64,000 bases of DNA. Origin: Clostridia bacterium (lineage in GTDB: Bacteria > Bacillota > Clostridia > Oscillospirales > Acutalibacteraceae). This document shows, in pieces, positions 26,516 through 34,852 of this stretch. Numbering within the stretch: position 1 is the stretch's first letter; each line of letters opens with the position of its first letter. The notes below the pieces were generated by a model, which was not told the DNA's origin, made no database searches, and worked only from the letters and a program-made list of their open reading frames with translations. The position numbers were made by a program, and so were the translations under genes. The stretch is taken from contig JAGAJB010000007.1 of the NCBI GenBank assembly GCA_017626295.1, positions 1 through 64,000 of the forward strand, read 5' to 3'.

Positions 26516-26932
26516 ATGGTTTCACTTATTATAGGCAACAAAGGTTCCGGTAAAACAAAAAAACTTATTGCTCTCATTAACGAGGCAGTAGCAAATACTG
26601 ACGGAACAGTAGTTTGCATTGAAAAATCCCCGTTACTTACTTATGAGGTAACCCACAAAGCAAGACTTATCGAAACAGAAAGATTCGATATCCAGGGCTG
26701 TGACGCTTTCTACGGAATGGTATGCGGCGTTATCGCACAGGACCACGACTTAACTGAGATTTTTGTTGACGCTACTTTCAAAATCGTTGGCAGAGATTAT
26801 GATGAGTTTGCTGCTCTTATAAATAAAATCTGTAAGGTATCCGAAGAATCAAAGGTTGACTTTGTATTCACAGTATCTGAAGATCAGGATAAACTTCCTG
26901 CTGCTCTCTTTGAAAACGCAAAGGTTATCTGA
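26516..26932 (+). CDS. Small P-loop NTPase-like protein
   Basis: This 138-residue protein has a clear Walker A, GNKGSGKTKKL (7-17), and a Walker-B-like hydrophobic strand ending in aspartate, LTEIFVDATFKI (about 78-89). It lacks RecA or AAA landmarks beyond these. Similar short ATP-binding proteins in Clostridia are often named PilT-like with no demonstrated role. GGAGG precedes the ATG; a terminator follows. It is 58 bases after pgi and may be in the same transcript. Function unknown. Confidence 0.78.
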   Translation: MVSLIIGNKGSGKTKKLIALINEAVANTDGTVVCIEKSPLLTYEVTHKARLIETERFDIQGCDAFYGMVCGVIAQDHDLTEIFVDATFKIVGRDYDEFAALINKICKVSEESKVDFVFTVSEDQDKLPAALFENAKVI

Positions 26933-26949
26933 TTAAATTAACAAAAATT

Positions 26950-26987
26950 AAAACCTTGTATCCGGGTTACCGAATACAAGGTTTTTT
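26950..26987. terminator. Bidirectional terminator between convergent genes
   Basis: AAAACCTTGTAT and ATACAAGGTTTT pair over 12 bp, with a smaller CGG/CCG stem inside. Plus-strand transcripts end in TTTTTT, and minus-strand transcripts end in TTTTAATTTTTGTT. Confidence 0.88.
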
Positions 26988-26992
26988 CTGTT

Positions 26993-28093
26993 TTACCATT
27001 TATTTTCAACGTATTCACAGAAAGCGTACATATCTTTGATTTCGAGTTTTGTACCGTCATCAAGTATTACGTTTCCGTTCCATTTGCCGTGAACCTGGTG
27101 AGCGTGCATTCTTGCAAGATCCAAAACGTTAAGGTCGGTGTGGTAATCGTAGAAAGGTGTCATTGTAAGGTTAAATCTGCCGTCCTCTGACATAAATTCC
27201 CAGGGTTCTGTAAATTTATCGGGCTTCGGGAATGTTTTAACGTCAACTGCTCCGATTTTGTGTGCTTTGCCGTCATAGAAAAGGCAGGTTTCCGTGGCAT
27301 TACTTTCGTCACCGATAGCCCAGGTGATTTCAAAGCCGAAAATATGTTTTTCGCCGTTTTCGTCGTAAAGGTACGTGGAACCGTTACCCCAATACCAAAC
27401 CATTTTATAGGGTGTGTTAACTCTGCCCCAGTCTAAATATGCGAATGTGTCGTCTTTTGTGAATTCATAAACTTCATCACCGTATTTAAATGTACCTTCG
27501 CAGGGCATACAGTTCTGTTTTGTGGTCATAAAGTATTTTGTGGGTAAGTTTTCAAAGGGTAAAACTGTTGTAATGTTCTCAAGACCGGGCATAATATCCA
27601 TTGTGAAGTTACATTCAACAATTTTGTCTTTTAAGGGCATTTTGAAGTAAAGCGTTCTTAGGGTTTCTTTTGTGTCAAATACACATTCCGCTTTGCCTAC
27701 TTTGGCACTGAAGAAGTTGGGTGTATCACCTTTAGCGGGAAGAATGTATTTTTTGTCGCCACCGAGGAAAATCTGCATTACATCAGCGATTGTTTTTTGA
27801 TTTTCCAAATCAACAATTTTCGCGTTGACGTAGCCGCCGATGGAAATATTTGCAAAGTTTATCTGCACCATATATTTTCCGTTGGAAATCTGGTAGAAGT
27901 CCCATTCTTTTTTCCTTTTGTTGGGTTTTGAAAAAGAGCGCTCATAGTCGAAAACATTTTTTCTTGCCCAACCTTTAGCAAGTAACGTTCCGTCGGAAGC
28001 GAGAAGAGGAGTCTTTTCAGTATATTCGGTCTGCTTGGACTTCTCTTTCCATTCTGTATAATTTTTATACGTTCTTTTCATTTCTGCGGACAT
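26993..28093 (-). CDS. DUF2804 domain-containing protein
   Basis: This 366-residue protein matches the DUF2804 family, with the N-terminal TPLLASDGTLLAKGWARK, DWGRVNTPYKMVWYWGNGS and the C-terminal KWNGNVILDDGTKLEI as recognisable blocks. The family has a two-sheet, lipocalin-like predicted fold and no established function; it has been compared with proteins related to lipid or terpenoid handling. ATG 28093 follows GGGAG. Monocistronic, with its own promoter and terminator. Confidence 0.82.
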   Translation of the reverse strand: MSAEMKRTYKNYTEWKEKSKQTEYTEKTPLLASDGTLLAKGWARKNVFDYERSFSKPNKRKKEWDFYQISNGKYMVQINFANISIGGYVNAKIVDLENQKTIADVMQIFLGGDKKYILPAKGDTPNFFSAKVGKAECVFDTKETLRTLYFKMPLKDKIVECNFTMDIMPGLENITTVLPFENLPTKYFMTTKQNCMPCEGTFKYGDEVYEFTKDDTFAYLDWGRVNTPYKMVWYWGNGSTYLYDENGEKHIFGFEITWAIGDESNATETCLFYDGKAHKIGAVDVKTFPKPDKFTEPWEFMSEDGRFNLTMTPFYDYHTDLNVLDLARMHAHQVHGKWNGNVILDDGTKLEIKDMYAFCEYVENKW

Positions 28094-28130
28094 AAAAACA
28101 CTCCCTGTATATATTTGGTTATTATTGTAC

Positions 28131-28160
28131 ATTTTAACAGATTTATGTATAACATTGCAA
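28131..28160 (-). promoter_or_regulatory. Promoter of the DUF2804 gene
   Basis: On the minus strand TTGCAA (28160-28155) and TAAAAT (28136-28131) are 18 bases apart. Confidence 0.45.
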
Positions 28161-28193
28161 TAGTTTTGTATTAACATTTTTTATAAATTATTA

Positions 28194-28222
28194 TTGACAA
28201 ATTATGAATTAGATAATATAAT
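28194..28222 (+). promoter_or_regulatory. Consensus promoter of yceD-rpmF
   Basis: TTGACA (28194-28199) and TATAAT (28217-28222) are both perfect consensus hexamers with a 17-base spacer, 27 bases before the yceD start. It is the best match in the window. Confidence 0.85.
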
Positions 28223-28249
28223 ATTCGGGTATGTTGAGAGGTAATGTGT

Positions 28250-28744
28250 ATGATTATCGAACTTGAATCAATTTTCAATACTGACGGTATGAAAGTACCA
28301 TTTGATTATGAGCTTTCACTTGCTTCTGTGGAAGTTTCGGGTTATGCACCTATTGCGGACCCTGTCAGAGTCAGCGGTTGTATCGAAAATAAGGCAGGTA
28401 TAGTTAATCTTACAGCAAAAGCCGACTTGGTTTACGAGGCACCCTGTGACCGTTGCGCACAGAATGTAAAACGCGAGTTTTCATTCCCTGTTGAGCACAC
28501 TCTTGTAGTTGCTCTTGAAAGCGGTGACAATGACGATTTCCTCGAGGTGCCCAATATGCGCCTTAACCTTGACGAACTTGTTGAGGAAGATGTCAATCTC
28601 GCTCTTCCCACAAAATACCTTTGCAACGATGAATGTAAGGGACTTTGCCCCACATGCGGCAAAAACCTTAACGAACACCAATGCGACTGTAAAGCACCTA
28701 TCGATCCGCGAATGGAAGTGCTTTTGAAGCTTTTGGAAGAGTAA
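28250..28744 (+). CDS. yceD: YceD/DUF177 large-subunit rRNA accumulation protein
   Basis: This 164-residue protein of the YceD family is needed for normal 23S rRNA levels in E. coli and plants and is nearly always followed by rpmF, as here. Cysteine pairs CDRC (about 67-70) and the C-terminal CNDECKGLCPTCGKNLN suggest zinc binding. ATG 28250 is 8 bases from AGAGG; an ATG two codons earlier is too close to it. Confidence 0.92.
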   Translation: MIIELESIFNTDGMKVPFDYELSLASVEVSGYAPIADPVRVSGCIENKAGIVNLTAKADLVYEAPCDRCAQNVKREFSFPVEHTLVVALESGDNDDFLEVPNMRLNLDELVEEDVNLALPTKYLCNDECKGLCPTCGKNLNEHQCDCKAPIDPRMEVLLKLLEE

Positions 28745-28776
28745 GTAATTTAAATACTATATAGGAGGTTATACTC

Positions 28777-28956
28777 ATGGCAGTACCTAAGAGAAGAGTA
28801 TCCAAAGCAAGAAGAGATAAGAGAAGATCCAACGTTTGGAAAATGGATGCAGCAGCACTTGTTAAGTGCCCTCAGTGCGGTGAATTCAAAAGACCCCACA
28901 GACTTTGCACAGCATGTGGCTACTACAACGGCAAACAGGTTATCACAGTAGAATAA
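28777..28956 (+). CDS. rpmF: Ribosomal protein bL32
   Basis: A 59-codon frame starts 33 bases after yceD behind AGGAGG. It begins MAVPKRRVSKARRDKRRSN, the invariant L32 N-terminus, and carries a zinc-ribbon CPQCGEFKRPHRLCTACG. All four cysteines are present, so this is the zinc-binding (C+) form. Length is normal for bL32. Confidence 0.98.
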   Translation: MAVPKRRVSKARRDKRRSNVWKMDAAALVKCPQCGEFKRPHRLCTACGYYNGKQVITVE

Positions 28957-29051
28957 TCTGTAATAATTGCAACTCAGGTTTCAGAGGGCGGTGAGAGGAA
29001 TATCTCCCCGCCCTGTTGGACTGTTATTTGGTTTTGAAAGCAGGTGGTAGT

Positions 29052-30359
29052 GTGTCCGTTAAAATAGACAGCGTGTGTGAAAGTTCATACGGCGCTAAAG
29101 CCGGTATTCTTGGCGGTGACGAGTTAGTCAGTATAAACGGCAACGAGATTTTTGATGTTCTCGACTACCGCTTTTATGTTCAGGCTAAAAAACTTTCAAT
29201 TGTTCTTTTAAGAAACGGTGAAGAGTTTAAAACCAACATCCGCAAAAGTGACGAATATGCGGATATAGGCCTTGAATTCAGCACATATCTTATGGATAAA
29301 CAACACGCTTGTAAAAACAAATGCGTATTTTGTTTCGTAGACCAGATGCCCAAAGGTATGCGCGATACCCTTTATTTTAAAGATGATGACTCGCGGATGT
29401 CTTTCCTTTTCGGCAATTATATTACACTTACGGGTCTTTGCGAAAGGGAAGTACAGCGCATAATAGATATGCACATTTCACCCATAAATATTTCAGTTCA
29501 TACAATGAATCCGAAACTTCGTGTGGAAATGATGAAAAATCCTCACGCAGGTGAAGTTCTCAGTATTCTTGACAGACTTTCGGAAAACGAAATTGATATG
29601 AATACCCAACTTGTTCTTTGTCCCGGTATAAATGACGGTGATGAATTAAGGTTTTCTTTAGAAGAACTTTCAAAACTTTATCCGTCTGTTAAGAGTATTG
29701 CCGCAGTTCCCGTAGGTCTTACAAAGTACCGCGACGGTCTTTACCCTTTGAGAACTTACACTAAAGAAGAAGCGGCAAACGTAATTGATATTATTGATGA
29801 ATTTAACGCTCATTTTGCTTATTATAACGGCGGTCAGATTCTCGCATACGCTTCCGATGAATTTTATCTTTTGGCGGAGCGTGAATTACCCGGTGCCGAT
29901 TATTACGGCGAGTTTTCACAACTTGATAACGGTGTGGGAATGTGTGCATTATTAAAAGACGAATTTATAAATGCCTTAGAACAGGAAAGTTCAAGAGAAG
30001 TTAAAAAGAATATAACTATTGCCACAGGTTACGCGGCATTTAATCTTCTTTCGGAACTTTCAAAAATGGCAGAGGAAAAGTTCCCGGGTCTTTCGGTAGA
30101 CGTTATTAAAATAAAAAATAACTTCTTCGGAGATACCGTTACTGTTGCAGGGCTTATAACAGGGCAGGATTTCAAAGAGCAGTTAAAATCCTTTGCTTTG
30201 GGCGAAAAGGTGCTTATACCCCGTGTTTCACTTCGTAATGAGGGGGACAGGTTCCTTGATGATATTACTCTTGATGAACTTTCAAAATATTTAGAAACTC
30301 CGGTTTTTTCCGTTGAAAATGACGGATATAAACTTTTGGATATGATGATTAACGATTAA
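29052..30359 (+). CDS. DUF512 protein with PDZ-like N-terminus and radical-SAM-like core
   Basis: The 435-residue protein has a PDZ-like start (SYGAKAGILGGDELVSINGNEI, quoted in part as GDELVSINGNEI), a CKNKCVFCFVDQMPKG cysteine motif near residue 88, YITLTGL, then a DUF512 C-terminal half. The three cysteines in CxxxCxFC order resemble the radical SAM cluster motif (CxxxCxxC). I chose GTG 29052 because AGGTGG is 4 bases upstream and the family begins with this PDZ segment; a TTG at 29016 lacks support. It lies just before der. Function is not established. Confidence 0.86.
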   Translation: MSVKIDSVCESSYGAKAGILGGDELVSINGNEIFDVLDYRFYVQAKKLSIVLLRNGEEFKTNIRKSDEYADIGLEFSTYLMDKQHACKNKCVFCFVDQMPKGMRDTLYFKDDDSRMSFLFGNYITLTGLCEREVQRIIDMHISPINISVHTMNPKLRVEMMKNPHAGEVLSILDRLSENEIDMNTQLVLCPGINDGDELRFSLEELSKLYPSVKSIAAVPVGLTKYRDGLYPLRTYTKEEAANVIDIIDEFNAHFAYYNGGQILAYASDEFYLLAERELPGADYYGEFSQLDNGVGMCALLKDEFINALEQESSREVKKNITIATGYAAFNLLSELSKMAEEKFPGLSVDVIKIKNNFFGDTVTVAGLITGQDFKEQLKSFALGEKVLIPRVSLRNEGDRFLDDITLDELSKYLETPVFSVENDGYKLLDMMIND

Positions 30360-30373
30360 CGGAGGTGTTTAAT

Positions 30374-31711
30374 ATGGCAAGACCCGTTGTTGCTATCGTT
30401 GGCAGACCAAATGTGGGTAAATCAACGCTTTTCAACAAACTTACAGGCACACGCCTTGCGATTGTTGATAACACACCCGGTGTTACCCGTGACCGACTTT
30501 TCGGTGATTGCGAGTGGCTCGGTCATAATATTTTACTTGTTGATACAGGCGGTATTGAGCCTTATTCAAGTGACGTTATACTTTCACAGATGCGCCGTCA
30601 GGCACAACTTGCTATTGACAGCGCTAATGTAATAATACTTGTAACCGACGTTCGTGACGGTGTAGTTGCTACCGATGCGGAAGTTGCCGCAATGCTTCAA
30701 AAAAGCGGTAAACCCATTGTGCTTGCAGTAAACAAGTGCGACTCTTTAGGCGCACCGCCACCCGAACTTTATGAGTTTTATAATTTAGGTTTAGGTGACC
30801 CGATACCTGTTTCGTCCGTTCACGGCCACGGTACAGGCGATTTATTGGACGAGGTGTTAAAACACCTTCCCGAAGAATATCTTGCCGAGGAAACCGACGA
30901 GGACGATTATATTAAGGTTGCCGTTATCGGTAAACCCAACGTTGGTAAATCTTCACTTGTTAACAAAATAATAGGTGAGGACAGAATGATAGTTTCCAAT
31001 ATTGCGGGAACTACACGCGACGCTACCGACAGTTTTGTTGAAAATGATTACGGTAAGTTTATGTTTATTGACACTGCAGGGCTTCGCCGTAAATCAAAAG
31101 TCGAAGATGCAGTAGAAAAATACAGCGTACTCAGAACGGATATGGCTATTGAAAGAGCCAATGTCTGCGTTATTATGATAGATGCCCTTGAAGGCTTTAC
31201 CGAGCAGGACAGTAAAGTTGCCGGCAGAGCGCTTGAACAGGGTAAGGGTTGCATTATTGCGGTTAATAAATGGGATGCTTACGACAAAGACGGTAAAACT
31301 ATGGATTCTTACCGCAAACAGTTGATGAAAGACTTCTCGTTTATGTCTTTTGCTCCGATTATATTTATTTCCGCTAAAACAGGTCAGCGTGTTGACAGAC
31401 TTTATGAACTTATTAAATTCGTTGATACGCAGAACGCTATGCGTATTAAAACAGGTCAGTTGAATGAAATTCTTGCAGCAGCAACACTTCGTGTTCAGCC
31501 GCCCACAGATAGAGGCAAACGCCTTAAAATATTCTACATGACACAGGCTTCCACAAGACCCCCAACATTCGTTTGCTTCGTAAACAGCGCGGAACTTTTC
31601 CATTACAGTTATCAGCGTTATATCGAAAACCAGATTCGCGAAGTTTACGGACTTGAGGGTACACCCGTCCGCTTTGTGATTCGTGAAAGAGACGAGAAAA
31701 GTAAACACTAA
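30374..31711 (+). CDS. der: Ribosome-assembly GTPase Der (EngA)
   Basis: This 445-residue protein has two consecutive GTPase domains followed by a KH-like domain. G1 motifs are [11 protein letters not shown] (10-20) and GKPNVGKSSLV (about 186-196); G3 motifs are DTGG and DTAGLRRKSK; G4 motifs are NKCD and NKWD. It is required for 50S assembly. ATG 30374 follows GGAGGTG at good distance and gives the conserved start ARPVVAIVGRPN. The upstream DUF512 gene ends 14 bases before, so they are co-transcribed. Confidence 0.97.
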   Translation: MARPVVAIVGRPNVGKSTLFNKLTGTRLAIVDNTPGVTRDRLFGDCEWLGHNILLVDTGGIEPYSSDVILSQMRRQAQLAIDSANVIILVTDVRDGVVATDAEVAAMLQKSGKPIVLAVNKCDSLGAPPPELYEFYNLGLGDPIPVSSVHGHGTGDLLDEVLKHLPEEYLAEETDEDDYIKVAVIGKPNVGKSSLVNKIIGEDRMIVSNIAGTTRDATDSFVENDYGKFMFIDTAGLRRKSKVEDAVEKYSVLRTDMAIERANVCVIMIDALEGFTEQDSKVAGRALEQGKGCIIAVNKWDAYDKDGKTMDSYRKQLMKDFSFMSFAPIIFISAKTGQRVDRLYELIKFVDTQNAMRIKTGQLNEILAAATLRVQPPTDRGKRLKIFYMTQASTRPPTFVCFVNSAELFHYSYQRYIENQIREVYGLEGTPVRFVIRERDEKSKH

Positions 31712-31715
31712 CTGA

Positions 31716-31748
31716 AAAGAACTCTCGCACATCGCGAGAGTTCTTTTT
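31716..31748. terminator. Bidirectional terminator between der and the small cysteine protein
   Basis: AAAGAACTCTCGC and GCGAGAGTTCTTT form a 13-bp stem around ACATC, followed by TTTTT on the plus strand. The minus-strand side abuts the stop of the convergent gene. Confidence 0.88.
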
Positions 31749-31920
31749 AATTCTGCTTCCTTACTATCCTGTATTCATCATCCGCCCTGAAGTATGGGCA
31801 GGCGTCGTTTGATGATGTTAAAAATTTCAGATACTCGTCTTCATCCAGTTCAATGTCGCAGAAGTACTCTTCTAAATCTTCGTCGTATCTGTAATTTTCA
31901 CACATATCGCACATTGCCAT
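31747..31920 (-). CDS. 57-residue cysteine-containing small protein (DUF6472-like)
   Basis: An ATG at 31920 with GAGG 7 bases upstream opens a 57-codon frame starting MAMCDMCENYRYDEDLEEYF. It contains a CDMC pair (4-7) and two further cysteines (21, 41), with a very acidic middle (DIELDEDEYLKF) and a basic end (RIVRKQN). The four cysteines suggest a metal site. I believe it belongs to a small clostridial family (DUF6472), from memory only. It is read away from rlmH's end, 9 bases downstream of rlmH on the same strand, so probably in one transcript with it. Confidence 0.78.
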   Translation of the reverse strand: MAMCDMCENYRYDEDLEEYFCDIELDEDEYLKFLTSSNDACPYFRADDEYRIVRKQN

Positions 31921-31929
31921 AGTAAAACC

Positions 31930-32409
31930 TCATTTATGATATTTTCCGTTAGTGTTGATTTGAAATGCCCTGTAAATCTGTTCAAGGAGCATAACCCTCA
32001 TAAGTTGGTGGGGGAATGTCATAGGGGAAAAAGAAAGTCTTGAATCGGATAACTTTTTAATTTCAGGGGATAGACCGAAAGAACTGCCTATTATAAAGAC
32101 AATGTTGCTTTTACCGTTAAGGGTTACGTCCTGTATAGTTTTGGCAAGTTCTTCGCTGGATTTTTGTTTACCCTCAACGCAAAGGGAAAAAACATAACTA
32201 CCGTTAGGTATTTTCTTCTTTATTTCTTCCGATTCTTTTGAAAGTGCGTTGTCAATTTCCGTTTGTGAGGGTGAATCGGAAAGTCTTACAGGAGTAAGTT
32301 CAACAATATCAAGTTTTCCGTATGCGCCTATTCTTTTTGAATATTCGCTTATTGCGTCTTTTAAATATTTTTCTTTTAATTTTCCTAAAGCGATAACTGT
32401 AATATTCAT
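31930..32409 (-). CDS. rlmH: 23S rRNA (pseudouridine-1915-N3) methyltransferase RlmH
   Basis: This 159-residue SPOUT methyltransferase methylates m3-pseudouridine 1915 in helix 69. It has MNITVIALGKLKEKYLKDA at the start, the knot motif FIIGSSFGLSPEI and the C-terminal MTFPHQLMRVMLLEQIYRAF. Full length. Its start codon overlaps the stop of the M23 peptidase gene by one base (TAATG), so translation is coupled. Confidence 0.97.
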   Translation of the reverse strand: MNITVIALGKLKEKYLKDAISEYSKRIGAYGKLDIVELTPVRLSDSPSQTEIDNALSKESEEIKKKIPNGSYVFSLCVEGKQKSSEELAKTIQDVTLNGKSNIVFIIGSSFGLSPEIKKLSDSRLSFSPMTFPHQLMRVMLLEQIYRAFQINTNGKYHK

Positions 32410-33764
32410 TATTCCAAACCTAAGTAGGGCGCAGGGTTGAGCCTGTTGCCGTTTACTCTTACTTCAAAGTGGAGGTGAGCGCCGAAGGAGTAACCTGTGT
32501 TACCCACTCTGCCTATGGTCTGACCCTTTTGTACTGTGTCACCGGGGCTTACCATAAGCGAATTGTCAAGCATATGAGCATAAAGTGTTTCAACACCGTT
32601 TCCGTGGTTTATTATAACATAGTTACCGTAACCGCCTGTACTCCAGCCTGCCTCTGTTACAGTACCTGCTGCACCTGCAACAACCAGTGAACCCGAAGCA
32701 TTAGCACCCGAAATATCAATACCTCTGTGGTAACCCAGACTTCTGTGGCCGAAGGGTGAAGTAACTGTGTAAAGGTTAACAGCTGGCCAACAGAAAATAC
32801 CTGTGGTCTGAATAACCGTGTATGACCCCATAGAAAGACTTTCCGCACGGATGCCGCGCTCTACGATCTGGGGAACAGGTTCTCTAATCGCAACACTCAT
32901 AAGGTGTTCCGAAAGAACTTTTTGATTATCGATATATGTAACAAGGTTAATTGCATATTCAGAGCCGTTCTGACCTGCTCTGCGCACACGTGTGTCGCCT
33001 ACGAAGAGGGTGTTGGTCTGAATTTCAACCGTGTCGTAATCGGTAAGGTAAATATTCTCCTCACATTCAGAATGGCGTATTGTAAGTGTGTCCGCATTTT
33101 TTAATGCCGTCTGAAGTTGCGCTGTGGTGTAAAGTTTTTCGTTGTTCCGGGCGTAGTAGGTGGGTTTCATTGTGATTTTTTCAGCGAATGAAACGGAAGA
33201 GTTGGGGTAAACTTTTTTTGCTAAATCAAGGGTCTGTTTAATAGTATCCCTTGCTGCCTGTGGGTCCTCAACTGCGCATAAAAGGTCGCCGTCAATATAA
33301 ATTTCGTTAACCGCTACAAGACCTTCGGAAAGTTTTTCTACTATAATATCCGAAAGAACAGAGGCGCTTTTGATGTTACAAGCATCCGTTCTGACTTCAT
33401 TGTTTTTGACCTTTTTTACTCCTGCATCGCCTAAAATTTCAATTGCCATAGTTTCCGCAGAATCGGCTTGCGTCTGAGAAGTTGCGTAACCGATAACTTC
33501 ACCGTCAATTTCCAAAGATACGGCTTTTATTTTATTGCTGTTGCTTGAGGCAACGTAAACGGTAGTTCCGATTATTGCAAGAACAACTACCGAAATTATT
33601 GCCCTTTTGAAAAACACCTTTGCAGAAGAGAAAGAGGCTTTATTAAAGTGGAAAAGTTTCTTAATGATTTTGGCGATTTTTTTGAAAAAACCACCGATAA
33701 TTTTCCCTGTAATAAGACCGAGATTATATATGCAATTGTAAAGAGCATTGAAAAATTTTTCCAT
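32409..33764 (-). CDS. M23 peptidase with G5 domain, membrane-anchored
   Basis: This 451-residue protein has a basic cytoplasmic N-terminus, one transmembrane segment (about 54-69), a middle region without motifs I can name, a G5 domain around TLFVGDTRVRRAGQNGSEY (about 250-268), and a C-terminal LytM/M23 domain with zinc ligands in HRGIDISG and the HLHFEV motif. It cuts peptide bridges in peptidoglycan outside the cell, or acts as an activator. The catalytic histidines and aspartate are intact. The pairing with rlmH is seen in other Clostridia. Confidence 0.92.
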   Translation of the reverse strand: MEKFFNALYNCIYNLGLITGKIIGGFFKKIAKIIKKLFHFNKASFSSAKVFFKRAIISVVVLAIIGTTVYVASSNSNKIKAVSLEIDGEVIGYATSQTQADSAETMAIEILGDAGVKKVKNNEVRTDACNIKSASVLSDIIVEKLSEGLVAVNEIYIDGDLLCAVEDPQAARDTIKQTLDLAKKVYPNSSVSFAEKITMKPTYYARNNEKLYTTAQLQTALKNADTLTIRHSECEENIYLTDYDTVEIQTNTLFVGDTRVRRAGQNGSEYAINLVTYIDNQKVLSEHLMSVAIREPVPQIVERGIRAESLSMGSYTVIQTTGIFCWPAVNLYTVTSPFGHRSLGYHRGIDISGANASGSLVVAGAAGTVTEAGWSTGGYGNYVIINHGNGVETLYAHMLDNSLMVSPGDTVQKGQTIGRVGNTGYSFGAHLHFEVRVNGNRLNPAPYLGLE

Positions 33765-33804
33765 AATTCCTCGCCTTTAAATATATAGATAAACAGATAA
33801 AATA

Positions 33805-33833
33805 AATATAACATAATTGAGGTTAATTAACAA
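33805..33833 (-). promoter_or_regulatory. Promoter of the M23-rlmH transcript
   Basis: On the minus strand TTGTTA (33833-33828) and TATATT (33810-33805) are 17 bases apart, about 40 bases before the start codon. Confidence 0.5.
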
Positions 33834-33864
33834 GAGAAAAATAATGAACAAATTATAAAAATAA

Positions 33865-33892
33865 GGATAGTGCGTTAAAAAACACACTATCC
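33865..33892 (-). terminator. Terminator of the glycerophosphodiesterase gene
   Basis: GGATAGTGTGTT and AACGCACTATCC pair (with one G-C/T offset) over 12 positions, followed on the minus strand by TTATTTTTAT. Confidence 0.75.
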
Positions 33893-33900
33893 CGAAAAAA

Positions 33901-34674
33901 TCAGCCACCGAAAATATCTGATTCTATGAAATCAACGCCGAAAGCACGGCAATAATTTAAGGTGAAAATGTTGTTGGCAGTCCACGCACCCACTTTAAGA
34001 CCTCTGCTGTGGAAATCATTCATCATCTTTTTGCTTAATGTTTTATAATCTACATCAATATCAAAACCGTATTCAAGGCATTTTGAGTAATCCATACCTT
34101 TGCCGTATGTAAGCATAATCTGTAAATCAGGGAATGCTTCGTGGGCTTTAACAAGGTTTTCAAACTCAAATGACTGTAACTGACACATTTTAAGGTCGTA
34201 TATTTCGTCTGCCATAGTGAAAAGTTCGTGAATTTGCTCGTCTGTAAATTCGCCTTTAAGTTCTATGAAGCATATTAAGTTGTTATCACGGCAAATTTCA
34301 AGGTAACGCTCAAAAGTACAGATGTATATATCGTCGTTTGTTTTGTCGTTTTTAATGGGTTTTGCGGTAAGTTCAGCAAAAGTAGACTCCGCAACAAGAA
34401 GGCTTGTGCCGTCTTTAAAAACAACGTCATCGTTGTGGTTTGCAACGAAAATACCGTCTTTTGTAGTTCTTATATCTGTTTCAATACCGCCTGAGCCGTT
34501 TTTAACTGCACTGAGGAAAGCAGGCTCGGTGTTGCCGGGGAATTTTACACTGTGACCGCGGTGGGCAATCATGCAAATATCCTTGTGGATATGTTTGTTT
34601 ACTGCACAAAATGCTGCAGCAGCACCTACAACACCTGTTGCGGTGGCGATAGCGGTTTTAAGGATTTTTGACAT
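33901..34674 (-). CDS. Glycerophosphodiester phosphodiesterase, membrane-anchored
   Basis: This 257-residue GDPD has an N-terminal hydrophobic segment (6-25) and the catalytic signature MIAHRGHSVKFPGNTEPAF with the pair histidine in ANHNDDVVF; GGIETDIRTTKDG supplies the metal glutamate. It hydrolyses glycerophosphodiesters to glycerol 3-phosphate, either from lipids or from glycerol-phosphate polymers, which would fit the teichoic-acid genes in the window. ATG 34674 follows GGGGAG; 22 extra upstream codons have no ribosome binding site. Confidence 0.92.
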   Translation of the reverse strand: MSKILKTAIATATGVVGAAAAFCAVNKHIHKDICMIAHRGHSVKFPGNTEPAFLSAVKNGSGGIETDIRTTKDGIFVANHNDDVVFKDGTSLLVAESTFAELTAKPIKNDKTNDDIYICTFERYLEICRDNNLICFIELKGEFTDEQIHELFTMADEIYDLKMCQLQSFEFENLVKAHEAFPDLQIMLTYGKGMDYSKCLEYGFDIDVDYKTLSKKMMNDFHSRGLKVGAWTANNIFTLNYCRAFGVDFIESDIFGG

Positions 34675-34708
34675 TGATAAACACTCCCCAAAAGAAAAAT
34701 CTTTTTTG

Positions 34709-34737
34709 ATTTTATAACTTTTATGCTCTGTTGTCAA
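34709..34737 (-). promoter_or_regulatory. Promoter of the glycerophosphodiesterase gene
   Basis: On the minus strand TTGACA (34737-34732) and TAAAAT (34714-34709) are 17 bases apart, 34 bases before the start codon. Confidence 0.7.
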
Positions 34738-34771
34738 CAAATGAATTTTCTTTTAAAAAATCACGTAACTA

Positions 34772-34800
34772 TTGTGTATTTTAATAAAATGTGGTATTAT
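34772..34800 (+). promoter_or_regulatory. Promoter of the alr operon
   Basis: TTGTGT (34772-34777) and TATTAT (34795-34800) are 17 bases apart, about 50 bases before alr. It is divergent from the GDPD promoter. Confidence 0.55.
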
Positions 34801-34852
34801 ATGGTATATTTATATAATTGCGTCTTATTTCAGACGGATTTTGAGTGATATT

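Noticed and set aside
34772-34852. Upstream extension of the alr frame by 27 codons
   Set aside because: The stretch contains the promoter hexamers and has no ribosome binding site.
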